This document shows positions 49,286 through 61,691 of a stretch of 64,000 nucleotides of DNA, piece by piece. Each line of letters opens with the position of its first letter. Position 1 is the first letter of the stretch. Both the position numbers and the translations under genes were made by a program. The stretch spans positions 35,282 to 99,281 of the forward strand of contig JNEM01013221.1 in NCBI GenBank assembly GCA_000697335.1, given 5' to 3'. A model generated the notes under the pieces. The model was not told where the DNA came from. It worked only from the letters and a program-made list of their open reading frames with translations, and did not search any database. The stretch is from Conidiobolus incongruus B7586. Taxonomy: Eukaryota; Entomophthoromycota; Entomophthoromycetes; Entomophthorales; Conidiobolaceae.

Positions 49286-50870
49286 ATTTTTCACATCTAC
49301 ACCAACAAACCTTTAACATTATGCATACCTTCATAATATCTCGAATTTATTATTCAAGTTATTCTTTCAAGTATTTGCACCTTTGATTGAAAACACAACT
49401 TGTATATTTATCACTATTTTTTGAAACTTTTTAAAAATAATCATATTCAAATATTCAATGGAAATTTTTAATTGGTTATTTTAAATTAATAATTTTAAAT
49501 TTTAATCCATTTAAATTTATGATAAGAAATTTAATGAAATCATTAAAAAATAACAATATAAAATTTTCATTTTAAATAATCAATAGTGAGAAAATATAAT
49601 ATTATTAGTTTTTTATGTATTATCATTTTATTAAAAATCTGACTAATATGAACTAATATAATTAAAATTTTATTATCAATTTATCAGAAATTAATTAATA
49701 ATATTTGATAAGTATGATATAATACACTAATTTAAGTTAAAAATTAGTTACGCAAATGATACTATCTTATGAAATTATCAAATTAACAATTGCTTATATT
49801 AAAAGATATCAAGTATTATTACCTAATTAGTCAATTTAAAATCTATATCAATTCAATTAGAATGAAATAGATTAAGTTATATTTTATCAATTTAATACAA
49901 ATTTTTATAAATTAGAATTAAACTCTGATTCAATTGAATAATGTTTTAAATTAAATATACCATTAAATAGAACTATAACAAAATCAGCAAAAATATTTAA
50001 AAGAAAAATTATTAGAGTTGCATTTTTACTATCATTGGAAATATAAATGATTTATTATATAACATCAATTTAGTGTTAAAATTGATCATATAATCTAATT
50101 AGCGATATTAGTGAATTAAAAATTGAAATAATGTAGATTTATTTTTTAAAAAGTTTGATCATTATATAATTAACAAAAATATATGGCAATATAAGGATTA
50201 AAATTAATGTACAAAATATCAACTATATTATCATGCGGATAATACTAAAAAAGTAGGAAGATCTTAATCTTTTTGTCTATCATTTTATTTAATATTTCAA
50301 ATTATCTTTTTAATAAAATTATCATTTTTAAGATTTTTATTAAAAATATCTCATTAATCAAACGATTTTTGATCTTTTATTAGTTATTATCATAGATATT
50401 ATTAGATTATATTTATGTTTTTATTTGTACTAAAAAAATGAAATTGATTGAATAATTTCTAGCTAATTTGAAAAATATTAAACTTGATCAAATCTTTAAT
50501 ATTGCTAATTAAAAGTATTCATAAATTATATATTATTAAAGATTTGATATTATTTTATATATATTGATTAATTGTATAATATAAATAAAGCAGAATCAAT
50601 ATCATTATTGATATTATAATTAATAATTTTTTTTAAAAAAATTAAAAATTTCCGAAATAAATTTTAAATATAATATAAAATTACCAAATTGAATTAAATC
50701 AAACCGATCTTCCTCATAGGAATATTTTTTGAAGCTAAATCATTTTTTGATAATATAAAAAACTCAATATTCCTTTGATTTGAAAAGGTTTTCTCTTGTA
50801 GTCTTTTTATTTATTTATTATTATTATTATTATCAAGCAGAATTCCCTCCGATTTTCATTCTATTCAAAG
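49286..50870. other. 1.6-kb AT-rich intergenic region
   Basis: No open frame or exon was seen. A (TTA)n run at about 50815-50834 lies just upstream of the next gene, followed by the likely leader. Confidence 0.6.
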
Positions 50871-51095
50871 ATGTCGAGTATACATCCTAAAAAATTATTA
50901 GATGAAAATAATGCTGAACTGATGGCTGATGGTAGTTATATAGTAGGGTTTCCTGTTGGTTTAGTCATTTATTCTATAATTTTTTTTATCGGCTTTACTG
51001 TTTGGTTAGTTGGTACCATTCGAAGGTACTTATTTAGAAGAGCTTTTCGGATGGAAGTAAAACAAGCTAAACTAAAACAAGGGAATGGTGCTTAA
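50871..51095 (+). CDS. Small single-pass membrane protein, unknown
   Basis: Frame of 74 residues from ATG 50871. The first ~22 residues are polar (SSIHPKKLLDENNAELMADG). One long hydrophobic stretch at about 25-46 (VGFPVGLVIYSIIFFIGFTV) is followed by a strongly basic tail (RRYLFRRAFRMEVKQAKLKQ). The positive-inside rule puts the C-terminus in the cytosol or matrix. It looks like a small ER or mitochondrial membrane subunit. I did not recognise the family. Clear composition difference from the flanks and a compact layout support a real gene. Confidence 0.6.
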   Translation: MSSIHPKKLLDENNAELMADGSYIVGFPVGLVIYSIIFFIGFTVWLVGTIRRYLFRRAFRMEVKQAKLKQGNGA

Positions 51096-51580
51096 TAATT
51101 ATTCAAGCATATATAACTCTATCCAAAAATCTATTTAAGTATATGAGTACATTGATATTGAAAGCAATCCTCTTATTAAGGTGGACAAGGCGTTAACTTA
51201 CAACAATATCTGAAGGATACTCAAGTCGAATTTACTTTATCATATCTTTTTTTTTGTTGAAAAATGATTGAATATCAGTTTTGGGAAAGAAACTTGCATA
51301 TAATTGAGCCATGGGTTTGATTATTACATGTAAATATTATAATAATAACTATCATTTTTATTATTAAAAAAAATAAAAATATAAATATATATGTATTTAT
51401 CAATAAATTATAATAAATTTTGCCTCTTATAAATTGTGCATTATGTGAATAAAGTAATTTCAAACTGATTATTTTCCCATAAAAGTAAATTTCAATTAAA
51501 AACATGTCCAAATAATTATTTAAGTCATAATAGAATCACTATTAAATCTTAAAATTTAAAATTAATTCATCAAACTCAAT
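51096..51580. other. Intergenic spacer
   Basis: AT-rich spacer on the same strand between two plus-strand genes. The open frame 51511-51275 (-) is an I/F/Y-rich chance frame. Confidence 0.55.
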
Positions 51581-52872
51581 ATGTTATTAAATGGACCTTC
51601 AGGTATATATTAATTATAATACTCAGTATAATTAATCATATTTATACTATTTTATCAGGTTTTTATTCTTCAGGAGGGACGGAATGTATTTTAATTTTGA
51701 TAATTTTATTCACCATCATATTTAATAATTTCGAATGGCTACCTTATGTACACATTACTTTAGAACCATATTTAACGCAACACCAGCAGGTAAAATATAT
51801 ATATGTTAACTTTTATTTTTATATTTAATTTACTCTATATATTTTAGTATTATAGAATCTTTTTATCTCAATTAGGATTCAAATACTCTGGTGATTTATT
51901 TTTTAGTTGTTTAATTTTATATCATTTCAGATACTTAGAGAGATTATTTGGAACTAACAAATATATGGTATTTTGATAATATTTAACAATATTTATAAAA
52001 ATATTAAAAATATTTTATTTTAGTCTATGGTTTCGATTTGTACTTGTTTATCAGTATTGATTCAGTTAATTATTTTAGTTACACTCGACCGTTGGAATAT
52101 TAAATATACTCTTCCAATTGGACCGTAAGTATATCAATATTTTAAGTTGTTTATTTCACTGGATAATTAACAGATTATAATAGATATGGTACTATATATT
52201 CAATTATATATTTATATAGTCAAAACATCCCGAAGATTTACAAAGTGAAATTACATTACATATCTTTTAATAACAAAATATTCTTTAGTTATTTGATTTT
52301 TCAGGTATTTATAATATTAAATATCATATTTGAAGGAATTGGCCTAACATTTTACTTAGCTAACTGTTAAACAACTTCCAACTACTTTAATTCCTCTGGC
52401 TGCTGGCATAATATCCGGCTATCTTTATACTTTCCGCTTTTTAAATCGAATTCGCTATCCAATTTTTGTTCAAAATGCCACATATAGTTTAATTGGAAAG
52501 CTTATTCCTAATCATCCTGGACCTAGAAATAATTCTCCCAGTAGACTTGCTCAATCTACTCAATTCAACATGTCTGTATCATTTGAACAAGTGACTGAAG
52601 CAGAGCCAAATGCTCAAAATGAAACTGAACCTAATAATAATCCTACTTCCTCTGCTACTTTGCCTACTACTGGTATTGTCAGGAATTACATTGGCCAGCT
52701 ATCCAATCCTTCTCTAACGACCACAAATCCACCCACGCAAGAGCAAATTGCCCATCTATCTGCCATGTTTCCTAGAGCTTCGCAAGATACGATTAGACAT
52801 AGTTTAATAATCTCTAATAACGATACCAATAGAGCAGTTGCTCATTTGCTAAGTACACCAGAAGTTATATAA
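51581..52872 (+). CDS. Rhomboid-like ER membrane protein with C-terminal UBA domain (UBAC2/Dsc2 type)
   Basis: Six exons: 51581-51602, 51659-51789, 51848-51967, 52024-52124, 52184-52304 and 52360-52872, giving 335 residues. The N-terminal two thirds are hydrophobic helices in the derlin/rhomboid layout: ECILILIILFTIIFNNFEWL, then LFFSCLILYHFRYLERLFGT, PYGTIYSIIYLYSQNIPK and PLAAGIISGYLYTFRFLN. The rhomboid catalytic Ser/His are not seen, so it is a pseudoprotease. After an S/T/P/N-rich linker comes a UBA domain (QEQIAHLSAMFPRASQDTIR, SNNDTNRAVAHLLST). UBAC2 and yeast Dsc2 have this architecture and act in ER-associated ubiquitination, including the Dsc E3 ligase that handles SREBP or orphan membrane proteins. 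Exact partner is inferred. Confidence 0.85.
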
Positions 52873-52949
52873 AGCCCAAAAAGTTACAAATAATATATGA
52901 TAAATTAATTATTAACATATTTAAAGTTATTTATTTCAAATTAATAGTA

Positions 52950-53183
52950 TTAGTGATTTGATCTGAGTTGATTTAATTCTAATTCGGTTTCAATTTGACG
53001 TTTCTTCAAATAGAGATGATACCAAGCAGTTTGTAAACTCAAATTTACAGTTAAAGCAATGACAAAACAATTTAGAAGGGGTGTAAATATGCCAGAATAG
53101 GTGGGCTTCGTCTGAGTTGATACATTTTGTTTCAAATAGTTAAAAGATTTGGTATTCAGTTTAATATGTCTTAATCCTATCAT
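52950..53183 (-). CDS. Small membrane protein, probably mitochondrial, unknown
   Basis: Frame of 77 residues from ATG 53183, convergent with the UBAC2-like gene (77-base gap). The N-terminus is basic and lacks acidic residues (MIGLRHIKLNTKSFNYLKQN), like a mitochondrial presequence. A hydrophobic segment at about 31-53 (FTPLLNCFVIALTVNLSLQT) is followed by WYHLYLKKRQIETELELNQL, an amphipathic tail. It may be a small subunit or assembly factor of a respiratory complex; I cannot name it. The stop is an ordinary one in AT-rich DNA. Confidence 0.55.
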   Translation of the reverse strand: MIGLRHIKLNTKSFNYLKQNVSTQTKPTYSGIFTPLLNCFVIALTVNLSLQTAWYHLYLKKRQIETELELNQLRSNH

Positions 53184-53808
53184 AGTGTTAATCGAATATT
53201 TTTGTATTATAATTTAGTTGTATCTGGTTTTTAATATTTATTTTTAAAACCCTATTTATTTTAAATTATGGGAATATTCTCTATCCATTATTTTTGAATA
53301 ATATTAAAATTAACAAAATAATTACTTTATTTAATATATTAACACATGATATTAACTATTTAAGATTTAAATATCATATTAATTATATTAATAATATACC
53401 CATTTACTAATTTATTAAATACTCGAAAATTCAATTATTTATCAACAAAAAATAATCAAGATATCAAATACTGAATTTTACTAAGCAGTATTTGCAACTG
53501 TAAAAGGATAATTGAATTAGTATATTTATCTATAAGTAAAAAAAAACAAATAATCTTAAGTTATAAATGATGATTTTATACCTAATTCCAATTAGAATAT
53601 AATTGGCTGATTGAAACTTGGAACAATTCAGTCACTTATGAGTTCATTCTAATTCCCATTATTATTCTAAATTTTAATTTTAGTATATATATATTTACCA
53701 ATCATATATTAATATTATAATTTCATTAATTATCATATTAATTTAGAAACAACGATCATTTTATTATATTCTATTATATAAGTGAAAAAATTAATATTTA
53801 TAAACGAC
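53184..53808. other. Divergent intergenic region
   Basis: AT-rich DNA between the minus-strand small gene and the BAR-protein gene. The central part (53570-53660) is slightly GC-richer and could be shared promoter. No motif was assigned. Confidence 0.55.
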
Positions 53809-54963
53809 ATGTCTAATCCCAATCAATCTAATACTTCCGGATGGTCTAGCATCAGTCAAAAATTGAACCCATTGGCCAAATCTATTTCTAAAGGTTTCGT
53901 TCAAGCCAAGCAATGGAGTGAAGAAAAGTTAGGTACTGCTAACGAAGTCACCGAATTACCTGCAGATTATTTAGAATTGGAAAGAAGAGTTGATGTTATC
54001 CGCAACCTTCATCAAGAATTAGTTAAAGTCACTAAAGCTTATGCTGCTCCTTATGGTGAATCCTCTTTACCTGAAGGTTTCTCCACCTTATCCCGTTCCT
54101 TAGCTGATACTTTCCAAAATGCTAGCTCTGCTGTCACTGGTAATCCCTCTCACCCATCTCCCGAGCCCACTGAACCCAGTGCTCCAAGAACTGAATATCA
54201 TGCTTTTGCTAAAGCTTCTTTCCAAGGTGCTGCTTCTTTGGGAACTGAAGATCCTTTCGGTAATATTTTTAAATATTCTGGTTGTTAAATACTAAGATAT
54301 TTGTTTTAGGTACTGTTTTAATGAAATTTGGTTCCGTCCACGATAAAATTGGTGATAGTAGATTGAGATTCGTAAGCTTAATTGCATATTCTAAGAATTG
54401 AATTATATTTTTATATTGCTAATATGTTTTAGTTGAATGACGTTCAAAAGAGAGTTATTACACCTTTAAATTCTACTTTGAATACTACCATTCAGTTGGC
54501 AATGGTAATTTTATTTGAAATTTAATATTATTTTAGTCTTACATACGATTATTTTCATCATTTAGAAAGCTCGTCGTAATGTTCTTACAACAAGATTAGA
54601 ATTAGATGGATTAAAAGCTTCATACAAGAATGTTAAACCTGAAAAAATGGCCCAAGTAATATTAATTATCATAAAATACCCAAGTTTAACAAAATAATAA
54701 CGTCATTTGAACATTTTTAGGCTAAACAAGAAATTGATGCTGCTGAAGATTCATTAGTCCTAGCCGTTGAAGAGGCCATCATCTTAATGAAAGCAGTCGT
54801 TGAAAGTCCTGAACCTTTGAGAAATCTCTCAGATTTAGTCACAGCTCAAATTGATTTCTATAAAGAAGCTTACGAATTATTAGCTGATATCTCGCCCGAA
54901 ATTGAAGAAATTCAATCTAACCAAGAAGCTATCTATCGTAACAATTATCAAAAATCAGCCTAA
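53809..54963 (+). CDS. BAR-domain protein, Gvp36-like
   Basis: Five exons: 53809-54259, 54310-54371, 54433-54504, 54566-54655 and 54721-54963, giving 305 residues. The reading is Gvp36/BAR2-like: SISKGFVQAKQWSEEKLGTA near the N-terminus, then LPADYLELERRVDVIRNLHQ, LSRSLADTF, EYHAFAKASFQGAASLG, DKIGDSRLRFLNDVQKRVI, then TRLELDGLKASYK and a last long helix EIDAAEDSLVLAVEEAIILM. BAR dimers bend membranes; Gvp36 is a yeast Golgi-vesicle protein with roles in endocytosis and vacuole function. The S/P-rich insert at about 100-125 (NPSHPSPEPTEPSAPR) is a likely disordered loop. The start is the first ATG; an upstream GTG frame extension was ignored. Confidence 0.85.
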
Positions 54964-55212
54964 AAAATTAAACATTTTTATCATTTTAAGTAATATAATT
55001 TCATTATTATTAAATTTTACATATTTTATTTATGATGATATAATAATTTCTATTAAATTAATTTTTATAAATAATGTTATTCGATATTATTCATTTAAAT
55101 TTAATAAATCTTATTAAATTTATCCCATAATATTTTTTATTCACGGTTATATTCATAAATCTATCACACAGTTGGAGTAGTTCATAAATACTTTAATAAC
55201 TATAATACAAAC

Positions 55213-55504
55213 ATGAGTTTTACACCACCCAAAAGAAACGAGAGAAAAATCTGCTGGAATCAAAGGGATGAATACTTCAAATGTTTGGATAAATTAAATA
55301 TTCAAAATCCTCAAAATGATACCTCTTCAGAATGTGCACAGTTAAAAGAACAGTACGAAAAATTATGTCCTAATATTTGGGTAAATATAAATAACAAATA
55401 TATATTCATTAATTGCTAATATTGAATAGGTACAACATTTTAACGATGTTAGAGTTTCCGCGTTTAAACAGAAAGAGTATTTGGAAAAATTACAAGCTAA
55501 ATAA
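55213..55504 (+). CDS. COA6: Cytochrome c oxidase assembly factor Coa6
   Basis: Two exons, 55213-55380 and 55430-55504, give 80 residues. Coa6 is a small intermembrane-space protein that helps copper delivery to the CuA site of Cox2. The twin-cysteine pattern is complete: C14-x9-C24 (CWNQRDEYFKC) and C-x10-C (CAQLKEQYEKLC), the CX9C-CX10C layout that defines Coa6 within the Cox6B-like fold. The W after the last cysteine (PNIW) and the following HFNDVR also fit. The protein should be imported by the Mia40 pathway. The intron is 49 bases. Length is as expected (about 80-100). Confidence 0.9.
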
Positions 55505-55620
55505 ATTAGAAACAGCTAATATATATTTAAAATTATATCAACTATAAAACAATCAATCTTATCACTATCACAAAGGGTTGAGATATAATAATATATCAAT
55601 CCTATTAAATAAATTAAATA

Positions 55621-55662
<42 letters not shown>

Positions 55663-56658
55663 AATTCAAGTTATTAAATTTTAAACAATTATATTATTGA
55701 CAACATTCTTAATGAAGATCATATATTCAAAATATAGCTTCGGCCAAGTTAATTCTTAATTAATGATTAAATAATATATTATTCATTTAACATATAATGA
55801 AAATCATCATCTTTTATATCAATATTCATATAATATTTTCAAATTGCTCTTTAATTAAAATTTTGGATTCAGATACTGATATTTTATTATATTAGATCAT
55901 GAATTATTACAATTGCATCAATATAATTAATATTTATATGATGAATATATAAATCATATAAATTAATAGTAGAATTATACTAAATACATTATATATGTGT
56001 TATAAATTAATAAATTATAAAATAAATTTAATTCATTACTAAGTTGATAATTTTATATCCCAATTCCATGTTGTATATATTAAAAATTATTAATAATTGA
56101 TTAACAAATTTATTTATATTTTCAAACAAAATATTTCAAGTTCATTTTTTTATATTTAATTCAGATATATTTCAAAAAAAAATTGTGAAATGTTATAAAC
56201 AATTAAGATATCTAAATATCACCAAGCTATACAATATATAATAATTAATTACTATAATGTTATTCTTAAAAGAATTACCTCAATTTTATTTTCCCAATTT
56301 TGAAAATTATTCATTTAAATCCATTATATGCATAAATATATGACGTATAAAATAAAATTGAATTGATATAATTATAGAAAAGCTTATATTATTAATATAA
56401 AATATTAATAGAATTTGATTATTTTTATCGATTTCAAATATATTATCGACGATATTAATATTTTATATAATATAAATATATTATTCTTTAATATATAAAA
56501 TCATTGAAATTAAAATAATATAATCCCATAATTAAATATATGAAAATTCACTTTTTTTAAATTATAAACACTATTTGAATGACTTGTTAATTCAAACCAA
56601 TTCATATATAAAAGCATTGAATCAAGTATATTAAATTTACAATTATATAAATTACAAA
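55505..56658. other. 1.15-kb intergenic region with a long TA microsatellite
   Basis: Holds an (AT)n run at 55624-55660 and otherwise plain AT-rich DNA. The frame 56695-56510 (-) overlaps the SRP19 start and is a chance frame. Confidence 0.6.
55624..55660. repeat. (AT)n microsatellite
   Basis: About eighteen AT units, the longest in the window. Confidence 0.9.
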
Positions 56659-57421
56659 ATGGATGTTGACGACATTGATAATATGGACTTTCCATTACCT
56701 AACCATTCTAATAATAATCTCAAAGATGAATACTCTACTTCAGATAGTGAACCTTATAAGAGGTAAATAATATCATATTATATTTGAATTCTAATATTAA
56801 ATGGTATTTAGCTGGATATGTATATACCCTATTTACTTTGACAAAAATCGCGCATTTGGAAAAGGACGCCGCGTTACGACCTCCGAAGCTATTGAAGAAC
56901 CCACTTCCGTTTATTTGTTGGAAGCTTGTATGAAATTGGGTGTTAAAGCCATTTTTGAAGTATGTTAAAATTATAACTTATGATATTTCTGGTATTAAAT
57001 TATAGTTTTTTCTTAGCCAACCAAGAGACATCCTCAAGATTTTGAAAATTTTGGAAGAGTTAGAGTGCAATTAAAATTAGATAACGGTTTTTATGCTGAC
57101 CAATCTATTACTACAAGTAGGTTAATAAATTATCAATTTGAAATGATATTTTATTGACTATATGATTTAGAAAAACAGCTGTTGAAGAAAATAGCTCCTT
57201 TACTACCTCAAATCAAAGCTTTGAGATATCCAGTTGATACTGATCAAATCTCTCAATTAAATGCTGGAAAGTTGCTCATTGATCCCAATGCCAAATTAGT
57301 ACCCAACGAAAAATATAAATCCACCTTTATGGACAATGAAGAAATCACACCTGCACCCCAAAAGCCTCCCTCCAAGAATCAATTGAAGAAGAAGGCTAAA
57401 AAGATGATTATTAAACGTTAA
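56659..57421 (+). CDS. SEC65: Signal recognition particle subunit SRP19 (Sec65)
   Basis: Four exons: 56659-56762, 56812-56959, 57017-57116 and 57171-57421, giving 200 residues. SRP19 binds the S domain of SRP RNA and allows SRP54 to load, enabling co-translational targeting to the ER. Family blocks: WICIYPIYFDKNRAFGKGRR, then EEPTSVYLLEACMKLGVKAI, KRHPQDFENFGRVRVQL and KKQLLKKIAPLLPQIK. A short acidic N-terminus precedes the core, and a lysine-rich tail (KNQLKKKAKKM) closes it, as in many SRP19 proteins. The last intron uses A-GTAGGT as donor; phase requires it. Confidence 0.92.
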
Positions 57422-57564
57422 GTTTGTCTTATCATTCAAATACAACTAAACATTGGATCATAATAAAACAAGTCATCATTAATAAGGTTTCATTCAATTT
57501 TTTATAAATATTTAATTAATTGACTCTATTTATTATATTATATATCAAATTAATTTAGCTATTA

Positions 57565-58721
57565 TTAAGATCTCGTCTTCTCAGGTAACCATCTTGTGAA
57601 CTCAATTGGCTGAACTTTAAAATTATACAAAATCCAATCTAAATTCATCAATTCATCGTATCGAATTTGATTAGGATATATTACAAAACAAATCATATAT
57701 TTCTAAAGTACATTTTGTATTAGTGAATAAAATATGTTCATAATTGAATTTAATTACCTTCTGAACAGATCCACATAATCTGATAGATCCTATCAAGTCA
57801 ATTAATGATAAATTTTCACTTTGAACCTGTTGATTTGATCGAATTGAAGAGGGTATTATATTGACTGCATACCTAAAAACTAACATTAAATATTATAGAT
57901 TTTTAATAATTAAAATAATATACTCAGAATGCTTATTTGTCGGGCCATCACGATATAATACTATTCACACAATTTAATATAATCATATAACTAAATATTA
58001 CAAATCATTTACCATATTTTGTACCATATTTTAACCCTGATTTAACAATCCATTTTTTACTTCTAAAGTAGTAATACGCAACAAATTGACAAATCAAGTT
58101 CATTTTGGATTGAAAATCATGATAGTTGTTTAATATCATATCCCAAATTAATTGGAATTCAATTTCATTCTATAATATACATATTGAAATATTAATATGG
58201 TATAAAATTTGATCAATATAAAACTATTACAGGATCTAATAAATTAGGATATAATTTTAAAATACCCAAATTATAATTTAAAAATATTAATTCTTCGAAA
58301 TTTAGCCAAATAGTCTCATTATCTAATTTAGGAAAATAAAATCTATGAATATCTACTAATTACTGTATTGATGGTAATTGAATACCTTGTAGAAATTGAG
58401 GACAACTCCTAGAATAGATTCCTTTACCAAAAAATCCTCCAAACCATAAATCTTTCATTTGTATTGGATTTTTAATTTCAATACCGACTAATTCTTTATT
58501 ATATTGATTAGATTCTTTCTAGATATATTTGTATTAATGAATAACTCAATTAATATACATATTAAAATAAATAAAAATCAATATACTTTAACTTGGTTAA
58601 AAATCAAATAACCTCTAATAATATCACTAATGGAGTTAAATAAATATTTAATAGGTAATAAATCATTTTGAATATTGGTAGGTTTCTTTTGATTTTTCAT
58701 TTTTATTTTATTTATTGACAT
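57565..58721 (-). CDS. SEN2: tRNA-splicing endonuclease catalytic subunit Sen2
   Basis: Seven proposed exons: 58721-58587, 58518-58386, 58355-58231, 58169-58013, 57960-57924, 57872-57758 and 57702-57565, giving 279 residues. Sen2 cuts the 5' splice site of intron-containing pre-tRNAs. WFGGFFGKGIYSRSCPQF is the Sen2 N-terminal block, EELIFLNYNLGILKLYP follows, and the catalytic domain has YYYFRSKKWIVKSGLKYGTK, then LYRDGPTNKHSEYAVN. The Tyr and His of LYRDGPTNKH keep the known Tyr-x7-His spacing, and a Lys follows in SVQK. The second intron is only 30 bases (58385-58356), in frame and containing TAA, far shorter than all others here. The alternative is an in-frame stop. Either is unusual (see findings). 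Confidence 0.82.
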
Positions 58722-59159
58722 TGCCAATCCATATAAACTATATTAAATATTTGATAATCGGCACTAAGGAATTATGGGATTTTTTATAATAAATTTTTAA
58801 TAGAAATTGGACTTTAATATTCAAATATCATTATAACCAAGTTCAGTATGATAATTAAACTTGCTAACAAAATTTTTATGTTTTATATTATAGCCGGAGG
58901 TTTTGATTTATATCGTTACTCAGCAAAATAGATAATTTGATATAATTGATTACACAATATAAAATATTAATGAAAAAATAGTTATTGAAAGATAGCCTTG
59001 CTAAAGTAATCATTTTCCGGGTAAAATATTATGAATAAATGAAGATAAATTTAATTTATTATAAAGAAATAATTAAAGAGATTATAAAATATAATTATTA
59101 TTAATAAATTGTATGAGGATTTATTCAATGTTGTAAAGTCAAAGTAATGGAACAGAAAT
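58722..59159. other. Intergenic spacer
   Basis: Between the SEN2 start and the EF2 stop (same strand). AT-rich; the EF2 3' end and the SEN2 promoter must lie here. No motif was assigned. Confidence 0.55.
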
Positions 59160-61691
59160 TTATAATTTGTCGTAGAATTCGTCAAGAGTGGGAATTTCAG
59201 GCTTGAGACCCTTACGGATACGGATTTCCTTAACAATCTTGTTGGTTTGAGAACCATCAACAGTGATATCACCGTTCATATGAGCCCAGTGATCGAAGAC
59301 ACATTGAGGGAAAGCTTGACCACCAGTGTTGGCACGGAGGTAGTTGGTGAAACCGAAGGATTCAGCGACGGGCAAGTGAGCCTTAATCAAGACCATAGGA
59401 GTACCGGGGATAGCTTCTTCAGCAACAATGATACCACGCTTTTGAGAGAGAGAAGAGTAGACGTTACCAGCGACATCGTTGGGGCATTGAACTTCACACA
59501 AGAACATAGGTTCGAAAAGAGTAGGTTGAGCAGTAAGGACGGAAGCGTAGCAGACACGACGGCAAGTGGGGATAATTTGACCACCACCACGATGGATAGC
59601 ATCAGCGTGTAAGGTAACATCAAGAATGTTGAAGCGAGCAGAACGGAGGGGTTCTTCAGCGGTGGGACCTTCCTTAGAAGCCCATTGGAAAGCAGCGACA
59701 CAGGAATCCTTAATTTCATTGAGGTATTGGACGGCCTTGGTAGAGTCAACCAAAACGTTGGGACCAGTGGTTTCGGGACCGAAACACCAGATCTTACGAG
59801 ATTCGTTGGCATCCCAACCGTAGGTGTCAACCAAGTGACGACCACGGACCTTAGGATCGTCACGAGGAGTGATCTTACCTTCATCGATTTCCTTGGAGAG
59901 TTCTTCATCAAGAGGTTGAGCCTTCATGAAGATACGGTTGTGCTTGTTGGGAGACTTGGACAAACAGGTGATGGAGGATTCGGCAGTGACGGTTTCACGG
60001 TAAGAGACGACAGGGTCGGACTTCTTGATGGGGACTTGAGCGTGATCTTCTTCAAGATCCTTCAAACAGATTTCCAAGTGTAAATCACCAGCACCAGCAA
60101 TAATGTGTTCACCAGATTCGTTAGTGTAACATTGGACACAAGGATCGGACTTGGACAAACGCTTGAGACCTTCGACAAGCTTGGGCAAGTCGTTGGCATT
60201 CTTGACGTTGACGGCAACTTGGACGACAGGAGAGACAGAGAACTTCATGACTCTCATGTTGTGGGCGGTTTCAGAGGTGGTGATGGTACCAGACTTCAAT
60301 AAGAATTGATCGACACCAACAAGACCAATGATGTTACCGGCGGGACAATCTTCGATAGCTTCGACGAAACGACCCATCATAAGAATGGTACGTTGAATAG
60401 ACTTAACGAAAAGATCATCCTTCTTACCGGGAACGTAGTTAGGACCTTGGATACGGACCTTAAGACCAGAGCGGACAGTACCAGAGAAGACACGACCGAA
60501 AGCGTAGAAACGACCCTTATCGGAGGTGGGAACCATCTTGGAGACGTACAACATAAGAGGACCGTTGGGGTCACAGTTCTTGATACCTTGACCACATTCG
60601 TCATCGATGGGACCTTCGTACAAGTTAGCAGCACGGTAGTTTTGGGCAGTCATGGGAGAGGGCAAGTGAATGACAATCATTTCAAGTAAAGCATCGGCAG
60701 CGGGCAAGAATTTACGCATGACAGCCTTCAACAAGGGCTTGCCTTCCAATTCTCTGTCTTCCTTGGTCAAGGGAACTTCTAATTTGTCCAACATTTCGAT
60801 GGCCTTGGCGGATTTGCCGTTCATGCAGTTATCGAAAAGCTTGAAGATGGGGTCCAAGACGAACATGTTGAAGGCACGTTCAACGGGCTTACCATCGGCA
60901 CCGGGAGTGGCGGTCTTGGTCCACTTCTTGGTGTGGGGGTTGAAGAAGTTGTCACCCCAAAGTCTGTTCATCATCTTATCCTTGTCAACACCGAATTTCT
61001 TGGAGTAACGGAGGGCGAATTGACGGAGAGTGAAACCCCAACCGTGGAGACCGGAACCGAAGGCAACGGTACCTTTTTCGGGGTAGACTTGGATATCACC
61101 GAGTTCTTTGTCGTAGTAAGTGGAGATGATAACGTTAACGTTTTCAATGGTACGTTGGAAGGATTGGTAAAGTTCTTCCTTGGTGGTTTGAAGTTCAAGA
61201 AGAGCACGATCAATCTTGTTGATGATAACAACAGGCTTAATTCTTTCACCTAAAGCTTGACGCAATACGGTTTCAGTTTGGACGGAAACACCAGAGACAC
61301 AGTCAACGACGACTAAAGCACCATCAGTGACACGGAGAGCGGCAGTGACTTCAGAAGAGAAATCGACGTGCCCGGGAGAGTCAATTAAATTGATTAAGAA
61401 ATCTCTTCCGTCAGACTTTTGCTTGACTTCAGACATGGCATCTTCGGGTAATTCGAAGTACATAGAAATGGCAGTAGACTTAATAGTGATACAACGGTCT
61501 TGTTCATCTTGACGAGTATCAGTGAAACGAGTTTCACCAGCACGGGCAGCGGAAATAATACCAGCCTTGGAGACTAAAGAGTCAGTCAAAGTGGATTTAC
61601 CGTGATCGACGTGAGCAATAACGGACATGTTACGAATGTTGGACGCCTTGTCCATAAGAGCACGGATCTGGTCAATGGTGAAGTTAACCAT
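59160..61691 (-). CDS. EFT1: Translation elongation factor 2 (eEF2)
   Basis: Intronless frame of 843 residues, the usual eEF2 length. It is the GTPase that moves tRNAs and mRNA through the ribosome. G-domain motifs are all present: [14 protein letters not shown] near residues 24-37, [11 protein letters not shown], and NKIDR. The tip of domain IV reads [16 protein letters not shown], where the histidine before IIPT-CRR corresponds to the diphthamide site modified by diphtheria-type toxins. Codon use is strongly biased and GC-rich compared with the flanks, as expected for one of the most abundant proteins. Long antisense frames inside it are shadows. The start matches the conserved [15 protein letters not shown]. 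Confidence 0.98.
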   Translation of the reverse strand: MVNFTIDQIRALMDKASNIRNMSVIAHVDHGKSTLTDSLVSKAGIISAARAGETRFTDTRQDEQDRCITIKSTAISMYFELPEDAMSEVKQKSDGRDFLINLIDSPGHVDFSSEVTAALRVTDGALVVVDCVSGVSVQTETVLRQALGERIKPVVIINKIDRALLELQTTKEELYQSFQRTIENVNVIISTYYDKELGDIQVYPEKGTVAFGSGLHGWGFTLRQFALRYSKKFGVDKDKMMNRLWGDNFFNPHTKKWTKTATPGADGKPVERAFNMFVLDPIFKLFDNCMNGKSAKAIEMLDKLEVPLTKEDRELEGKPLLKAVMRKFLPAADALLEMIVIHLPSPMTAQNYRAANLYEGPIDDECGQGIKNCDPNGPLMLYVSKMVPTSDKGRFYAFGRVFSGTVRSGLKVRIQGPNYVPGKKDDLFVKSIQRTILMMGRFVEAIEDCPAGNIIGLVGVDQFLLKSGTITTSETAHNMRVMKFSVSPVVQVAVNVKNANDLPKLVEGLKRLSKSDPCVQCYTNESGEHIIAGAGDLHLEICLKDLEEDHAQVPIKKSDPVVSYRETVTAESSITCLSKSPNKHNRIFMKAQPLDEELSKEIDEGKITPRDDPKVRGRHLVDTYGWDANESRKIWCFGPETTGPNVLVDSTKAVQYLNEIKDSCVAAFQWASKEGPTAEEPLRSARFNILDVTLHADAIHRGGGQIIPTCRRVCYASVLTAQPTLFEPMFLCEVQCPNDVAGNVYSSLSQKRGIIVAEEAIPGTPMVLIKAHLPVAESFGFTNYLRANTGGQAFPQCVFDHWAHMNGDITVDGSQTNKIVKEIRIRKGLKPEIPTLDEFYDKL

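Noticed and set aside
51275-51511. 78-codon hydrophobic minus-strand frame
   Set aside because: Runs of I and F from poly-T/A stretches; no sign of a gene.
59247-61253. Several antisense frames of 60-130 codons over EF2
   Set aside because: Shadows of biased codons of EF2; no starts, domains or spacing suggest genes.
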